Source of the DNA: Desulfatitalea sp. BRH_c12
GTDB lineage: Bacteria > Desulfobacterota > Desulfobacteria > Desulfobacterales > Desulfosarcinaceae
DNA length: 64,000 bases
Direction of reading: 5' to 3'
NCBI GenBank assembly: GCA_000961655.1
Contig: LADR01000070.1
Span: 1 to 64,000, forward strand
The position numbers were made by a program, and so were the translations under genes. Under the pieces are notes generated by a model, which ran no database searches, had not been told where the DNA came from, and was given only the letters and a program-made list of their open reading frames with translations. Positions 45,353-52,743 of this stretch are shown here, one piece after another. Positions within the stretch are counted from its first letter, which is position 1; the number at the start of each line of letters is the position of its first letter.

Positions 45353-46348
45353 CTATTCGTAAATTTTTCCGGCTGATGCCAAAATGTCGTAAGGGATATC
45401 CAGTTTGTACTTCTGGGCCGTTTTCGCATTGATCACCAGTTTGCCGGTGGCGCTGGAGACATAGGGGATATCGGCCGGCTTGGCGCCGCCGAGTATTTTC
45501 AAGGCTATTTCCGCAGCATTCAAGCCGATCCCCTTTTCGGAAGTAACGATCGCAAACAGCGCGCCGGCTTGGATATCTTTTTCGGAACCGGCAATGACCG
45601 GCACCTGAGCGTTTTCAACGGTCCAGCGCACCAGGTCGGCATCTTTCATCGCGACACCCTCTTTTTCGATGCGTGTGGTATCGGCCAGATAGATCAGGTC
45701 GGCCGGAAAGGTTTGGACCTTGTTTTCCCATTCGGCAAAGGTATCCAGCAGGTACATGTCCAGAAATTTGATCCCCGAAGCCTGCTCCAGTTTATCGGCA
45801 CCGACCGTCAGATATTGCTTGACGCCGGCCATGGAGGTACTGCTCTTGCTGAGCAGGGCCACCGTCTTAGCGCCGGTCAGCTTGCGAGCCATGGTCCAGA
45901 TGTCGGCGGCATAACTGCGTCGCGTAACGCCGGTGATATTTGCCTTGGGCAACCCCAGTGCTTCCGGTTGGCCCCAGATCCAGGCAAATACGACCGGGAT
46001 TTCATCGATATTCGAGCCAACAAACTTGAGACAATTGTCATCTAAACTGATAACCAAGTCAGGCTTGGCCGCTCTGATTCTGGCGATGGCCTCGATTCCC
46101 GCCGATGCTTTGGCCTCATCGTTTTCCAAGGTATCTAGATCGACATAATGGAACTCGGGCTCGATTTGCTGTGTCTTTAAACCTTCCTTGATGCCTTCAT
46201 ATACCGGCGGATAGGTGCCGACGCGCGCAGCGGTGGACTCAGTGACTCCTGATACGACAACTACTTTTTTAGCCCCCATGGCGTTGCCCGCCAACACCGC
46301 AAGCGACAACATGCACACCATCAAACATGTTTTGCTGAAAACTTTCAT
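45353..46348 (-). CDS. ABC-type periplasmic binding protein (PF04392-like), paralog 2
   Basis: A 331-residue exported protein very similar throughout to the one at 42034-43029, for example GVKQYLTVGADKLEQASG, DMYLLDTFAEWENKV, VPVIAGSEKDIQAGALFAIVTSEKGIGL and IPYVSSATGKLVIN. Signal peptide about 1-26. ATG at 46348 is preferred over the one at 46354 because AAGGAG then has normal spacing. It is first of three genes reading leftward (binding protein, chemoreceptor, binding protein) with gaps of 246 and 106 nt. Ligand unknown. Confidence 0.85.
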   Translation of the reverse strand: MKVFSKTCLMVCMLSLAVLAGNAMGAKKVVVVSGVTESTAARVGTYPPVYEGIKEGLKTQQIEPEFHYVDLDTLENDEAKASAGIEAIARIRAAKPDLVISLDDNCLKFVGSNIDEIPVVFAWIWGQPEALGLPKANITGVTRRSYAADIWTMARKLTGAKTVALLSKSSTSMAGVKQYLTVGADKLEQASGIKFLDMYLLDTFAEWENKVQTFPADLIYLADTTRIEKEGVAMKDADLVRWTVENAQVPVIAGSEKDIQAGALFAIVTSEKGIGLNAAEIALKILGGAKPADIPYVSSATGKLVINAKTAQKYKLDIPYDILASAGKIYE

Positions 46349-46865
46349 GAACATCTCCTTGTTTCTGATTCCAGTTAATTTCCATAAATGGTTTTATACA
46401 GAGCAGATGAAAAGCCATCCGATCCAATGCTGCATTCAAAAATGGATGCTAACAACATCAACACACCCTGAAAATTCAGCGTGCTGAAGTTTTTTCATGG
46501 GCTTCAATGTGTAAGCGATACTGTTTCTATCGGAAGACTTGGAAAAAAAGTTTAGGAGAATCATCGCCTCGGAAGAGACAATCTTCTGGGGATAACTATT
46601 TGGAACAGCCGGGTGAACCTAATTGCCTTCTGTGATAGTACGATTTGATCTTCGGTTGGTAGATATGAAAACTTGATTAAGAAATAATTTGTGGCTGGCA
46701 TTCAGTAATTGATGTGAAAATGAGTGGTGGGGTGGAGATCACGGGTCGATGGCGGCTCCGTTTGGTAAGGAGCCACCATGCGATCCGTCTGAACGCACGA
46801 CCGTCACATCACCCGTGCAGTCGTAATGTTCCCCGTGGTGAATGAACCCTTTTACGCGTTCACCA
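46349..46865. other. Intergenic region between aroG and the binding-protein gene
   Basis: About 515 bases with no gene. A GC-rich hairpin at 46751-46777 (GGCGGCTCC/GGAGCCACC, 9 bp with a wobble) lies about 90 nt past the aroG stop and may end its transcript, though it lacks a T tract. A small TTCAGC/GCTGAA palindrome followed by GTTTTTT lies near 46477-46497 on the plus strand. Confidence 0.4.
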
Positions 46866-47912
46866 TTATTTGGCTTCACGCATTCTGTCGTGGGCCCAAA
46901 GGATCAGTTCTTCCGTGGTTTCCCAGGAGATGCATGAATCGGTGATCGACACGCCATACGCCATGTCGTTGAGGTCGCCGGTGTTTTTCTGATTTCCTTC
47001 AAACAGGTTGCTTTCAAGCATCATGCCGACAATAACCCGATTGCCTGAGATGCGCTGACTGATCACATCTTTCCAAACCACGGCTTGTTCCTTGTAGTGT
47101 TTGCGTGAATTGGCGTGCGAACAATCCACCACGGCAGCCTCCGGCAGCTTTTTATCGCGCAGCATGTCTGACACTTCACGGATGCTGCAGGAGTCATAGT
47201 TGGGACGTCGGCCGCCGCGCAGGACCAGATGCGCGAACGGATTGCCGGTAGTACTGACCACGCTGGCTTTTCCGTTGTGATCGATTCCGAGAAAATGTTG
47301 CGGTGAGGAGGCTGCGATCATGGCATTGATAGCCACCGACAGGTTGCCGTCCGTTCCGTTCTTGAATCCCACCGGCATGGAAAGACCGCTGGCCATTTCA
47401 CGGTGCGTCTGGGATTCGGTCGTTCGCGCACCGATTGCCGCCCAGCAGACCAGTCCGGCGATATATTGCGGAATGAATGGATCGAGCAGTTCGGTCGCCG
47501 TTGGCAGACCCATGGCGGTGACCTCGCCCAGAAGACGACGGGCCTTTCGCAGGCCGCCGATCATGTCATAGGAGTCATCCAGGTTGGGATCGTTGATCAA
47601 CCCTTTCCACCCCACCGTCGTGCGCGGTTTCTCAAAATAGACGCGCATGACAAGCACCATGGTTTCTTGCACGCGCTGCTGGAGAGCCTTCAGGCGAACG
47701 GCGTAGTCCAGAGCCGCCTTTTCGTCATGGATCGAGCAAGGCCCCGTTATCACCATCAAGCTCGGGTTCTGGCCGGTAATGATATCCTGGATCGTTTTGC
47801 GGCCTTGCAGAACAGTTTCGGCTGACGCTTCGCTGATGGGCAGTTCCTCTTTGAGTGCGTCCGGGGAAATGAGGGGGGTGAAGTCTTTGATGCGGACATC
47901 GTATGTCTTCAT
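46866..47912 (-). CDS. aroG: 3-deoxy-7-phosphoheptulonate (DAHP) synthase, class I
   Basis: A 348-residue class I (AroF/G/H-type) DAHP synthase, which condenses phosphoenolpyruvate with erythrose 4-phosphate, the first step of the shikimate route to Phe, Tyr and Trp. Motifs: ITGPCSIHD, RVYFEKPRTTVGWKGLINDP, GARTTESQTHREMASGLSMPVGFKNGTDG, DCSHANSRK and the C-terminal GVSITDSCISWE. ATG at 47912 has AGGAG 9 nt upstream; the seven residues before it in the open frame are not used. The gene is preceded by a promoter, a Tyr-rich leader ORF and a terminator hairpin, so control by tyrosyl-tRNA attenuation is inferred. No other aro gene is adjacent. Confidence 0.96.
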   Translation of the reverse strand: MKTYDVRIKDFTPLISPDALKEELPISEASAETVLQGRKTIQDIITGQNPSLMVITGPCSIHDEKAALDYAVRLKALQQRVQETMVLVMRVYFEKPRTTVGWKGLINDPNLDDSYDMIGGLRKARRLLGEVTAMGLPTATELLDPFIPQYIAGLVCWAAIGARTTESQTHREMASGLSMPVGFKNGTDGNLSVAINAMIAASSPQHFLGIDHNGKASVVSTTGNPFAHLVLRGGRRPNYDSCSIREVSDMLRDKKLPEAAVVDCSHANSRKHYKEQAVVWKDVISQRISGNRVIVGMMLESNLFEGNQKNTGDLNDMAYGVSITDSCISWETTEELILWAHDRMREAK

Positions 47913-47962
47913 GATCAGCTCCTGTGTGTGCAAAAGCCTCGAAGACGATGGGTGCGGATTTT

Positions 47963-48001
47963 AAAAAAAGAAAAGCCGCAGCCTGATCGCCTGCGGCTTT
48001 T
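47963..48001 (-). terminator. Attenuator terminator in the aroG leader
   Basis: On the minus strand AAAAGCCGCAG (48001-47991) and CTGCGGCTTTT (47981-47971) form a perfect 11-bp stem with a 9-nt loop, followed by C and seven T residues (47969-47963). It ends about 50 nt before the aroG ATG. No other minus-strand gene lies upstream for about 2.9 kb, so it must act on the aroG leader transcript. The 5' arm can pair instead with an upstream segment (see the finding). Confidence 0.92.
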
Positions 48002-48018
48002 TGCTGAAAGAATGTTTG

Positions 48019-48102
48019 TCAGCGAACCCCAGGCAAGGCGCTATAATAGTAATAATAATAAAAATAGTAATAAAGTGCTTTGCCAGGGAGTAGGGCGGAC
48101 AT
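48019..48102 (-). CDS. Tyr-rich leader peptide of the aroG attenuator
   Basis: A 27-codon ORF, ATG at 48102 to TGA at 48019, encoding MSALLPGKAL-YYYFYYYYYY-SALPGVR. Codons 11-20 (48072-48043) are nine Tyr codons (seven TAT, two TAC) and one Phe codon (TTT). AAGG lies 7 nt before the ATG. Translation would stall on the run when charged tRNA-Tyr is scarce. RNA segments bracketing the run (48088-48080 and 48036-48028) can pair, and the second can alternatively pair with the terminator's 5' arm. This is the arrangement of Phe, His and Trp leader peptides in enterobacteria, but with tyrosine as the signal. The ORF is too short to be found by length; it is called from reading the strand directly. 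Confidence 0.85.
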   Translation of the reverse strand: MSALLPGKALYYYFYYYYYYSALPGVR

Positions 48103-48134
48103 TGTCAAACCTTGTTTGAGGTTTACGATGGTGC

Positions 48135-48164
48135 ATAATAATCAGATTGATCATGCTATGTCAA
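48135..48164 (-). promoter_or_regulatory. Promoter of the aroG leader transcript
   Basis: On the minus strand TTGACA (48164-48159) and TATTAT (48140-48135) are separated by 18 nt, near the sigma-70 consensus. Transcription would begin near 48128, about 26 nt before the leader-peptide ATG and roughly 215 nt before aroG. Confidence 0.75.
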
Positions 48165-48314
48165 ACGGATTTTGCAGCGTACCAGGATTACCGCATTTGG
48201 GAATTCATATTCTTTAGGACTTCTCACTATAGTGTTTCGAAAAGCTGCCATTCACCATAGGTGCGGACCTGAGGGGGGACACCCACTCGGCCCTTGATTT
48301 CGTTCCACCTGTAG

Positions 48315-48333
48315 GGGCGACCGGCGGTCGCCC
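48315..48333. repeat. GGGCGACC palindrome, copy at 48.3 kb
   Basis: The 19-bp GGGCGACC-GGC-GGTCGCCC is identical to 9337-9355. Here the wider unit is GTAGGGG...CCCGGTGCG (48311-48339). It lies directly at the truncated edge of the LivG remnant. Confidence 0.75.
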
Positions 48334-48342
48334 GGTGCGATG

Positions 48343-48658
48343 GAACGCGCATTTCGGGGATGTCCCCCCACAAAATTGCGCAACTGGGCATCGCGCGCAC
48401 GTTCCAGGTGCCACGCACGTTTCCCAGCCTCACGGTTCAGGAGTGCATTGGCGTAGGGGCGCGCTTTGGCGACAATGAAAGCTTTGACCCCGAGGGCGTG
48501 GACAAAATAATCGATTTTATGGATCCGGGCCAAGAACATCACCGCATGGCGGGCGAACTTCATCCCCGGCCGAAACAGGTCGGGGATGGAGCCTACTTTG
48601 ATGAAGCCTGCATTCGTGAAATGACTCGCCAAACGCCGGCCTACACCCCCTCAAGCTG
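48343..48658 (+). pseudogene. Decayed fragment of a LivG-like branched-chain amino acid ABC ATPase
   Basis: The plus-strand frame reads ISGMSPHKIAQLGIARTFQ then VPRTFPSLTVQECIGVGARFGDN and later EGVDKIIDFMD, matching the region after Walker A up to the helical domain of LivG-type ATPases. The Walker A half, signature motif and Walker B are missing; the match fades after about residue 70 of the fragment. It has no start-codon context of its own. The left edge abuts a dispersed palindrome. No other liv genes are near, so this is a remnant of a deleted or rearranged locus. Confidence 0.5.
48561..48588. repeat. Hairpin in the LivG remnant region
   Basis: ATCCCCGGCC...GGTCGGGGAT forms a 10-bp stem with one wobble and a GAAACA loop. 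No T tract. It may be a small inserted palindrome or chance within the decaying gene. Confidence 0.4.
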
Positions 48659-48753
48659 ACCTATTGCAAGCACCGCTTCGCTTTACAAGCCAAAGCGATG
48701 CTGATCGTCTGCCTGACGAAGGCTATGCCGATTTGAATGGGCTGTTTTTTTTG

Positions 48754-48782
48754 TTTACATTGCCTGTGCGTATCGCTAATCT
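48754..48782 (+). promoter_or_regulatory. Promoter of the PpiC gene
   Basis: TTTACA (48754-48759) and TAATCT (48777-48782) with a 17-nt spacer, about 60 nt before the ATG at 48846. Confidence 0.5.
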
Positions 48783-48845
48783 GTTACTGGTAACCAATAA
48801 AAATGCGTTCAGAACAGCGGCTGCGGCCGGCAAAAGGAGAAATGA

Positions 48846-49841
48846 ATGAGAGGTTTTAATATCGGCAAATTTGCAATGGCGGCAGCCATTGTGGCGATAA
48901 TGTGCGTACCTGTTTCAGCGGCGGCCGCTGAAAAGGGCGAAAAGGACAAGGCACCGGCCAATGCGGCCACGATCAACGGGGAAGGCATTGCATACAAGGA
49001 CTTTGACTGGGAAGTGGCGCTTTATTCAAAACGGATGCAGGCTCAGGGAAAGCAGATTCCGGAAGAGTTCCAAGGGCAAGTTAAAAAGGACGTTCTCAAC
49101 GATATGATCAGCCGTGAACTGATCTTGCAGGAAAGTAAAAAAAAAGGCATTAAGGTCGACCCGCAATTTGTCCAAAAAGAAATTTCGGCCATCCAGATGC
49201 GTTATGAGGATCCTGAGCAGTTCAAAAAAGCATTGGCTGAAATGAATATGACCGAGGACGCTTTAAAAAAACAGATTACTCAGCGCTCTGCCATCCGCGA
49301 CTTGATCGATAAGGAAGTTGCCTCCAAAATCACCGTTTCGGATAAGGACACCAAAGCTTTTTATGATGAAAATCCGAGCTTGTTTAAACGGCCCGAAGAG
49401 GTTCATGCCCAACATATCCTGATTAAATCGGAAGCCGATGCGGAAGAAAAGCAGAAAAAGGCATCACGCCAAACACTGGTCGATATTAAAAAGAAAATAG
49501 ATGCTGGCGAAGATTTCGGAGCATTGGCCAAGGCCCATTCCCAATGCCCCAGCGCTCAAAACAATGGTGACTTGGGCAGTTTCTCCAAAGGTAAAATGGT
49601 GCCGGCCTTCGAAACCGCGGCATTCGCGCTGAAGCCCGGTCAGGTAAGCGACATCGTTGAGACCAATTTCGGGTATCACCTGATTAAAGTGCTTGAGCAC
49701 AGTGACCCGCAAACCTTGAAGTACGAAGAGGTCCAACCCAAAATTAATGCCAGTTTACGTAACCAGAAAGTGCAGACGGAAGTCCAGAAATATGTAGAAG
49801 AATTGCGCAAGTCAGCCAAAATTGAGATCTTCGTCAAATAA
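48846..49841 (+). CDS. Exported peptidyl-prolyl isomerase (parvulin, PpiC/SurA-like)
   Basis: A 331-residue periplasmic chaperone. Signal peptide about 1-28; an N-terminal helical SurA-like domain (about 40-165); a parvulin domain (about 180-285) with EEVHAQHILIKSEADAEEKQKKA, DFGALAKAHSQCPSAQNNGDLGSFSKGKMVPAFETAAFAL and TNFGYHLIKVL; and a C-terminal helix returning to the chaperone domain. It catalyses proline isomerisation and assists folding of exported or outer-membrane proteins. AAAGGAG lies upstream of the ATG. A single gene with its own promoter. Confidence 0.93.
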   Translation: MRGFNIGKFAMAAAIVAIMCVPVSAAAAEKGEKDKAPANAATINGEGIAYKDFDWEVALYSKRMQAQGKQIPEEFQGQVKKDVLNDMISRELILQESKKKGIKVDPQFVQKEISAIQMRYEDPEQFKKALAEMNMTEDALKKQITQRSAIRDLIDKEVASKITVSDKDTKAFYDENPSLFKRPEEVHAQHILIKSEADAEEKQKKASRQTLVDIKKKIDAGEDFGALAKAHSQCPSAQNNGDLGSFSKGKMVPAFETAAFALKPGQVSDIVETNFGYHLIKVLEHSDPQTLKYEEVQPKINASLRNQKVQTEVQKYVEELRKSAKIEIFVK

Positions 49842-49941
49842 GGTCGCTTTCATTCGTCCATCGGCTTGCGGTGTTCATCGGCAAGGGGGCGGCGGTTCGC
49901 TGCCGCTCCTCCATTTTCAATGAGTCGGGTTAAGCAGGCAT

Positions 49942-50277
49942 ATGACCACATCGTTATTGATTAAACAGACCACTACCTTGGAAATCGAGGCCTTCAAGCG
50001 TCCCAAGGACATCCGTGTCCTGAAACAAACCCATGTAGCATTCAGTGGTGCGCCCAGGAAACACTGGCACGATATTTCGAAAGTGATCCTGGTGGCCGAC
50101 CCTTTTAGCCGCGCTACCTTTTATTACGAGTTCCGACTGGAGGATATCGATTTTATCCAGGAACAGCCCAATCTGATAAACGATGAAAACGAAATAATTC
50201 CTATTGTGCGTGTGTGGGTAAAGAAAAGAAGCGTTGCCATCCGCTGTACACCCTTCATTGTGGATGAAATGATCTGA
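49942..50277 (+). CDS. Small conserved-looking hypothetical protein
   Basis: A 111-residue soluble protein with no signal peptide or membrane segment. It is rich in beta-strand-like stretches (ISKVILVADPFSRATFYYEFRLEDIDFI, PIVRVWVKKRSVAIRCTPFIV) and has one Cys. I do not recognise a characterised family. It ends two bases before the ATG of the DarP/YjgA gene and so is probably cotranscribed and coupled with it, hinting at a role near ribosome assembly only by context. Confidence 0.65.
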   Translation: MTTSLLIKQTTTLEIEAFKRPKDIRVLKQTHVAFSGAPRKHWHDISKVILVADPFSRATFYYEFRLEDIDFIQEQPNLINDENEIIPIVRVWVKKRSVAIRCTPFIVDEMI

Positions 50278-50279
50278 GC

Positions 50280-50801
50280 ATGAACGAACCGATCGAAGGA
50301 CTGGATGAGAGTGCGGAACGACCGAGCCGCACCCAGAAGAAAAAAGCGGCCATTGCGCTGCAAAAAGTCGGAGAACAACTGGTCACACTGAAACCTGCCC
50401 AGCTGGATGAATTGGCGCTGCCGCCCGAGTTGCATGAGGCGGTTGTCGAAACCCGTGCGATGAAATCGCATGGCGCCCGTCGTCGCCAGCTTCAATATAT
50501 CGGCAGTTTGATGCGGCACGTAGACACCGTGCAGTTGCAGCAAGGCCTGGAACTCATTGCATCGCAAGCGCATCAGGATGTGCGCCAATTCAAGCAGGTA
50601 GAGCAGTGGCGCGATGAGTTGGCAGCAGGTAAACAAGATCGGTTTGACTGGTTGGTCCGGCAGTTTCCTGCCATCGATCGAAACGAACTTCTGCGTTTGG
50701 TTGGTGCTGCGCAGGAAAACGCCTCTGCCGCCGAACAGCGCAAGGCCAGCAGGGCGCTATTCCGCTACTTGCGTCGGTTTCTCGAACAGAACTTAACCTA
50801 A
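50280..50801 (+). CDS. yjgA: Ribosome-associated protein DarP (YjgA/DUF615 family)
   Basis: A 173-residue, highly charged helical protein of the DUF615 family: RTQKKKAAIALQKVGEQLVTL near the N-terminus, SHGARRRQLQYIGSLMRH in the centre and SRALFRYLRRFL at the C-terminus. YjgA/DarP binds late 50S precursors in E. coli. It follows the 111-residue unknown gene with 2 nt between them. Its stop overlaps the end of the convergent hemW by 4 nt. Confidence 0.88.
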   Translation: MNEPIEGLDESAERPSRTQKKKAAIALQKVGEQLVTLKPAQLDELALPPELHEAVVETRAMKSHGARRRQLQYIGSLMRHVDTVQLQQGLELIASQAHQDVRQFKQVEQWRDELAAGKQDRFDWLVRQFPAIDRNELLRLVGAAQENASAAEQRKASRALFRYLRRFLEQNLT

Positions 50802-51961
50802 CTGATCATTTCGATCAACTCATCCACGATACGGTCCAGAAACAGCATCCCTTCCATGGTTAACCAGCAACGCCGGTCATCCATTTCCAGCCATCCCTCG
50901 GCGTTAAAGCGATCTATGGCGGTGTGAAAGTAAAGCTTAAAATCGCTTTGAAACCGTCGTTGAAAATCCGCCAGAACGATCCCGTCGGACTGCCGCAACC
51001 CCAAATAGAGGGCTTCGATCATTTGCTGCTCGAGGGTCAGGTGTTCCTCGTCGGCTCTGGGCAAGCGACCGGCCGCAATATCGGATAGGTAGTGGTCCAA
51101 TGAGCGATGATTCCACCAACGGACTGGAACCCGGCAGCCGTGCGCCGCCGGTCCCAAACCGACATAAGGCGCGAAATTCCAATATTTCTGGTTATGCTTG
51201 GAGCGCCAGCGTGCGTTCTGGGCATAGTTTGAAATTTCATAGTGCTCGAATCCGGCCGCACCCAGAAAATCATGCGCCATGCGAAACAGGTCGGCGGTGC
51301 GCAGATCGGACAAGGCGGTAAAACGGCCGCTTTGGAGATCGGCATGAAGCGGGGTATGCGGTTCATATGAAAGCATGTAGCAGGCCAGGTGCTTGGGCGC
51401 CAATCGGATGGCTTGCAAAAGATCGCTTTTCCAGGTGCCGGCGGTCTGATCGGGGAGTCCGAAAATCAGATCGAGACCGATATTGGTGAAGCCGGCATCG
51501 TTGCCGGCTTTGACGGCTGCCAAGGCTTGTTTGGCAGTGTGTCTGCGTCCCAGAAAGGTCAAATGATGATCGTTGAACGACTGAACACCAATATTGAGCC
51601 GATTGAATCCGAATGCGGCATAATCCTGCAGATCGCGGGTCGTGGCGGTGGCCGGATTGACCTCAAGGGTCATTTCGGCATTGGGGTCCAGATTGAAATA
51701 GGCCGCCGCCCAATCAACGATATTGCCCATTTGGCGGGGGGTCAGCAAAGAAGGGGTTCCGCCACCGATATAGAGAGAATCAGCTCTTACGCCGGAGATT
51801 TTGGACAGCTGCATCTCTTTTTTGAGCGCGTCCAGATAGTCGGGAATGCGCTCCGCTCGGGTTATCGAGTAAAAATCGCAGTAATGGCATTTGCTTTGAC
51901 AAAAGGGAATGTGGACGTAAATACCGATCGATGGATTGGACTCGGGTGTTGGGTTCGCCAT
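50798..51961 (-). CDS. hemW: Radical SAM protein HemW
   Basis: A 387-residue HemW-type radical SAM protein. The cluster motif is CQSKCHYC (CxxxCxxC) in YVHIPFCQSKCHYCDF; SAM-binding follows with YIGGGTPSLL, then NRLNIGVQSF, FTNIGLDLIFGLPDQT and the HemW-typical YEISNYA segment, with a C-terminal winged-helix-like domain. HemW binds and transfers heme and lacks coproporphyrinogen oxidase activity in characterised cases. ATG at 51961 starts next to the conserved domain; GTG at 52009 would add 16 residues. Single gene, convergent with yjgA. Confidence 0.9.
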   Translation of the reverse strand: MANPTPESNPSIGIYVHIPFCQSKCHYCDFYSITRAERIPDYLDALKKEMQLSKISGVRADSLYIGGGTPSLLTPRQMGNIVDWAAAYFNLDPNAEMTLEVNPATATTRDLQDYAAFGFNRLNIGVQSFNDHHLTFLGRRHTAKQALAAVKAGNDAGFTNIGLDLIFGLPDQTAGTWKSDLLQAIRLAPKHLACYMLSYEPHTPLHADLQSGRFTALSDLRTADLFRMAHDFLGAAGFEHYEISNYAQNARWRSKHNQKYWNFAPYVGLGPAAHGCRVPVRWWNHRSLDHYLSDIAAGRLPRADEEHLTLEQQMIEALYLGLRQSDGIVLADFQRRFQSDFKLYFHTAIDRFNAEGWLEMDDRRCWLTMEGMLFLDRIVDELIEMIS

Positions 51962-52058
51962 ATCTTTGTTCCGGTTTTTGTTTGGACTGATCTTTGATTC
52001 CGTAGCCACTGGGTCGGGCCATCAGATGATACTGCCTGTTATTGCGCGCTATCATCGG

Positions 52059-52493
52059 TTAAAAAGCGCCTATCTGGCACCGGCTGATGCGAATATTCAA
52101 CGCTTCGCAGGCATCGGCCACAGCTATGCGCGGGATTGCGGCCATATCGGCGATGTGCCATGCCTGGGCGCATGTCAAACGCCCGTCGATCAATCCGGCT
52201 TCAATGGCTGCCTTCAATTCGGGTGCCACTGTTTTGGCCGCCGAGACTGTTTTGCGACCCTGGCCATGACCGAAAAGACCGAGTTGGCATGCACTGATAC
52301 GCGCCTCCAGTAGATCAATGGCGACCCCTACGTCAGTGGCGGCGATCCTTAGTTTCGATGCCACCTCATGAGCGGCTTTACAGGTAATTCTGTTATTGAT
52401 CAGGCGGTTTTGGATTTCTTTTTGAAGGTCCGGTTGAATCGTCGTACCTTTTGGGTGCTTTTCGGCAAAACGCCCGTTTGCTATGGATGTCAT
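52059..52493 (-). CDS. Protein of two tandem HTH-like modules (unknown)
   Basis: A 144-residue protein from the ATG at 52493 (AGAGG about 9 nt upstream). Residues about 19-75 and 88-144 are clear duplicates: (Q/A)P(D/E)L...LI(N/D)(N/G)R(I/L)TC..A..(V/I)A....I...DV/DA..AL..RIS.CQ(L/I)G.F. Each looks like a four-helix, winged-helix-type unit with conserved Cys at the start and end (TC... and CQxG). It may be a DNA-binding or ligand-binding regulator; function not known. It is divergent from the FliK-like gene and about 100 nt upstream of hemW on the same strand. Confidence 0.7.
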   Translation of the reverse strand: MTSIANGRFAEKHPKGTTIQPDLQKEIQNRLINNRITCKAAHEVASKLRIAATDVGVAIDLLEARISACQLGLFGHGQGRKTVSAAKTVAPELKAAIEAGLIDGRLTCAQAWHIADMAAIPRIAVADACEALNIRISRCQIGAF

Positions 52494-52743
52494 GCAAAAT
52501 ACCTCTCTTGAAACGATGATGGGTCTTAAATCCGGCACAGTTTAGCATAGCATCCGATGATGCGCAAATTTCAATTTTGCGGGAGTTCTGAGATGCGGCG
52601 GATGTAATTGCATTGTGAGAGAGAACCCGCGTGACGTTTGACTTCAACGGCAGCCTCACGGTATAACATCATCACCCACAAAGGCGCTACAAACACTGAG
52701 GCGTCACGATCCTTACTTAACACTTAACACTTAATACTTTCCC

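Noticed and set aside
47963-48001. Hairpin read as the terminator of a gene upstream on the minus strand
   Set aside because: The nearest upstream minus-strand gene is hemW, 2.9 kb away beyond several plus-strand genes; the hairpin must belong to the aroG leader.
48252-48632. 126-codon minus-strand open frame
   Set aside because: Antisense to the LivG remnant; the plus-strand reading has the recognisable homology.
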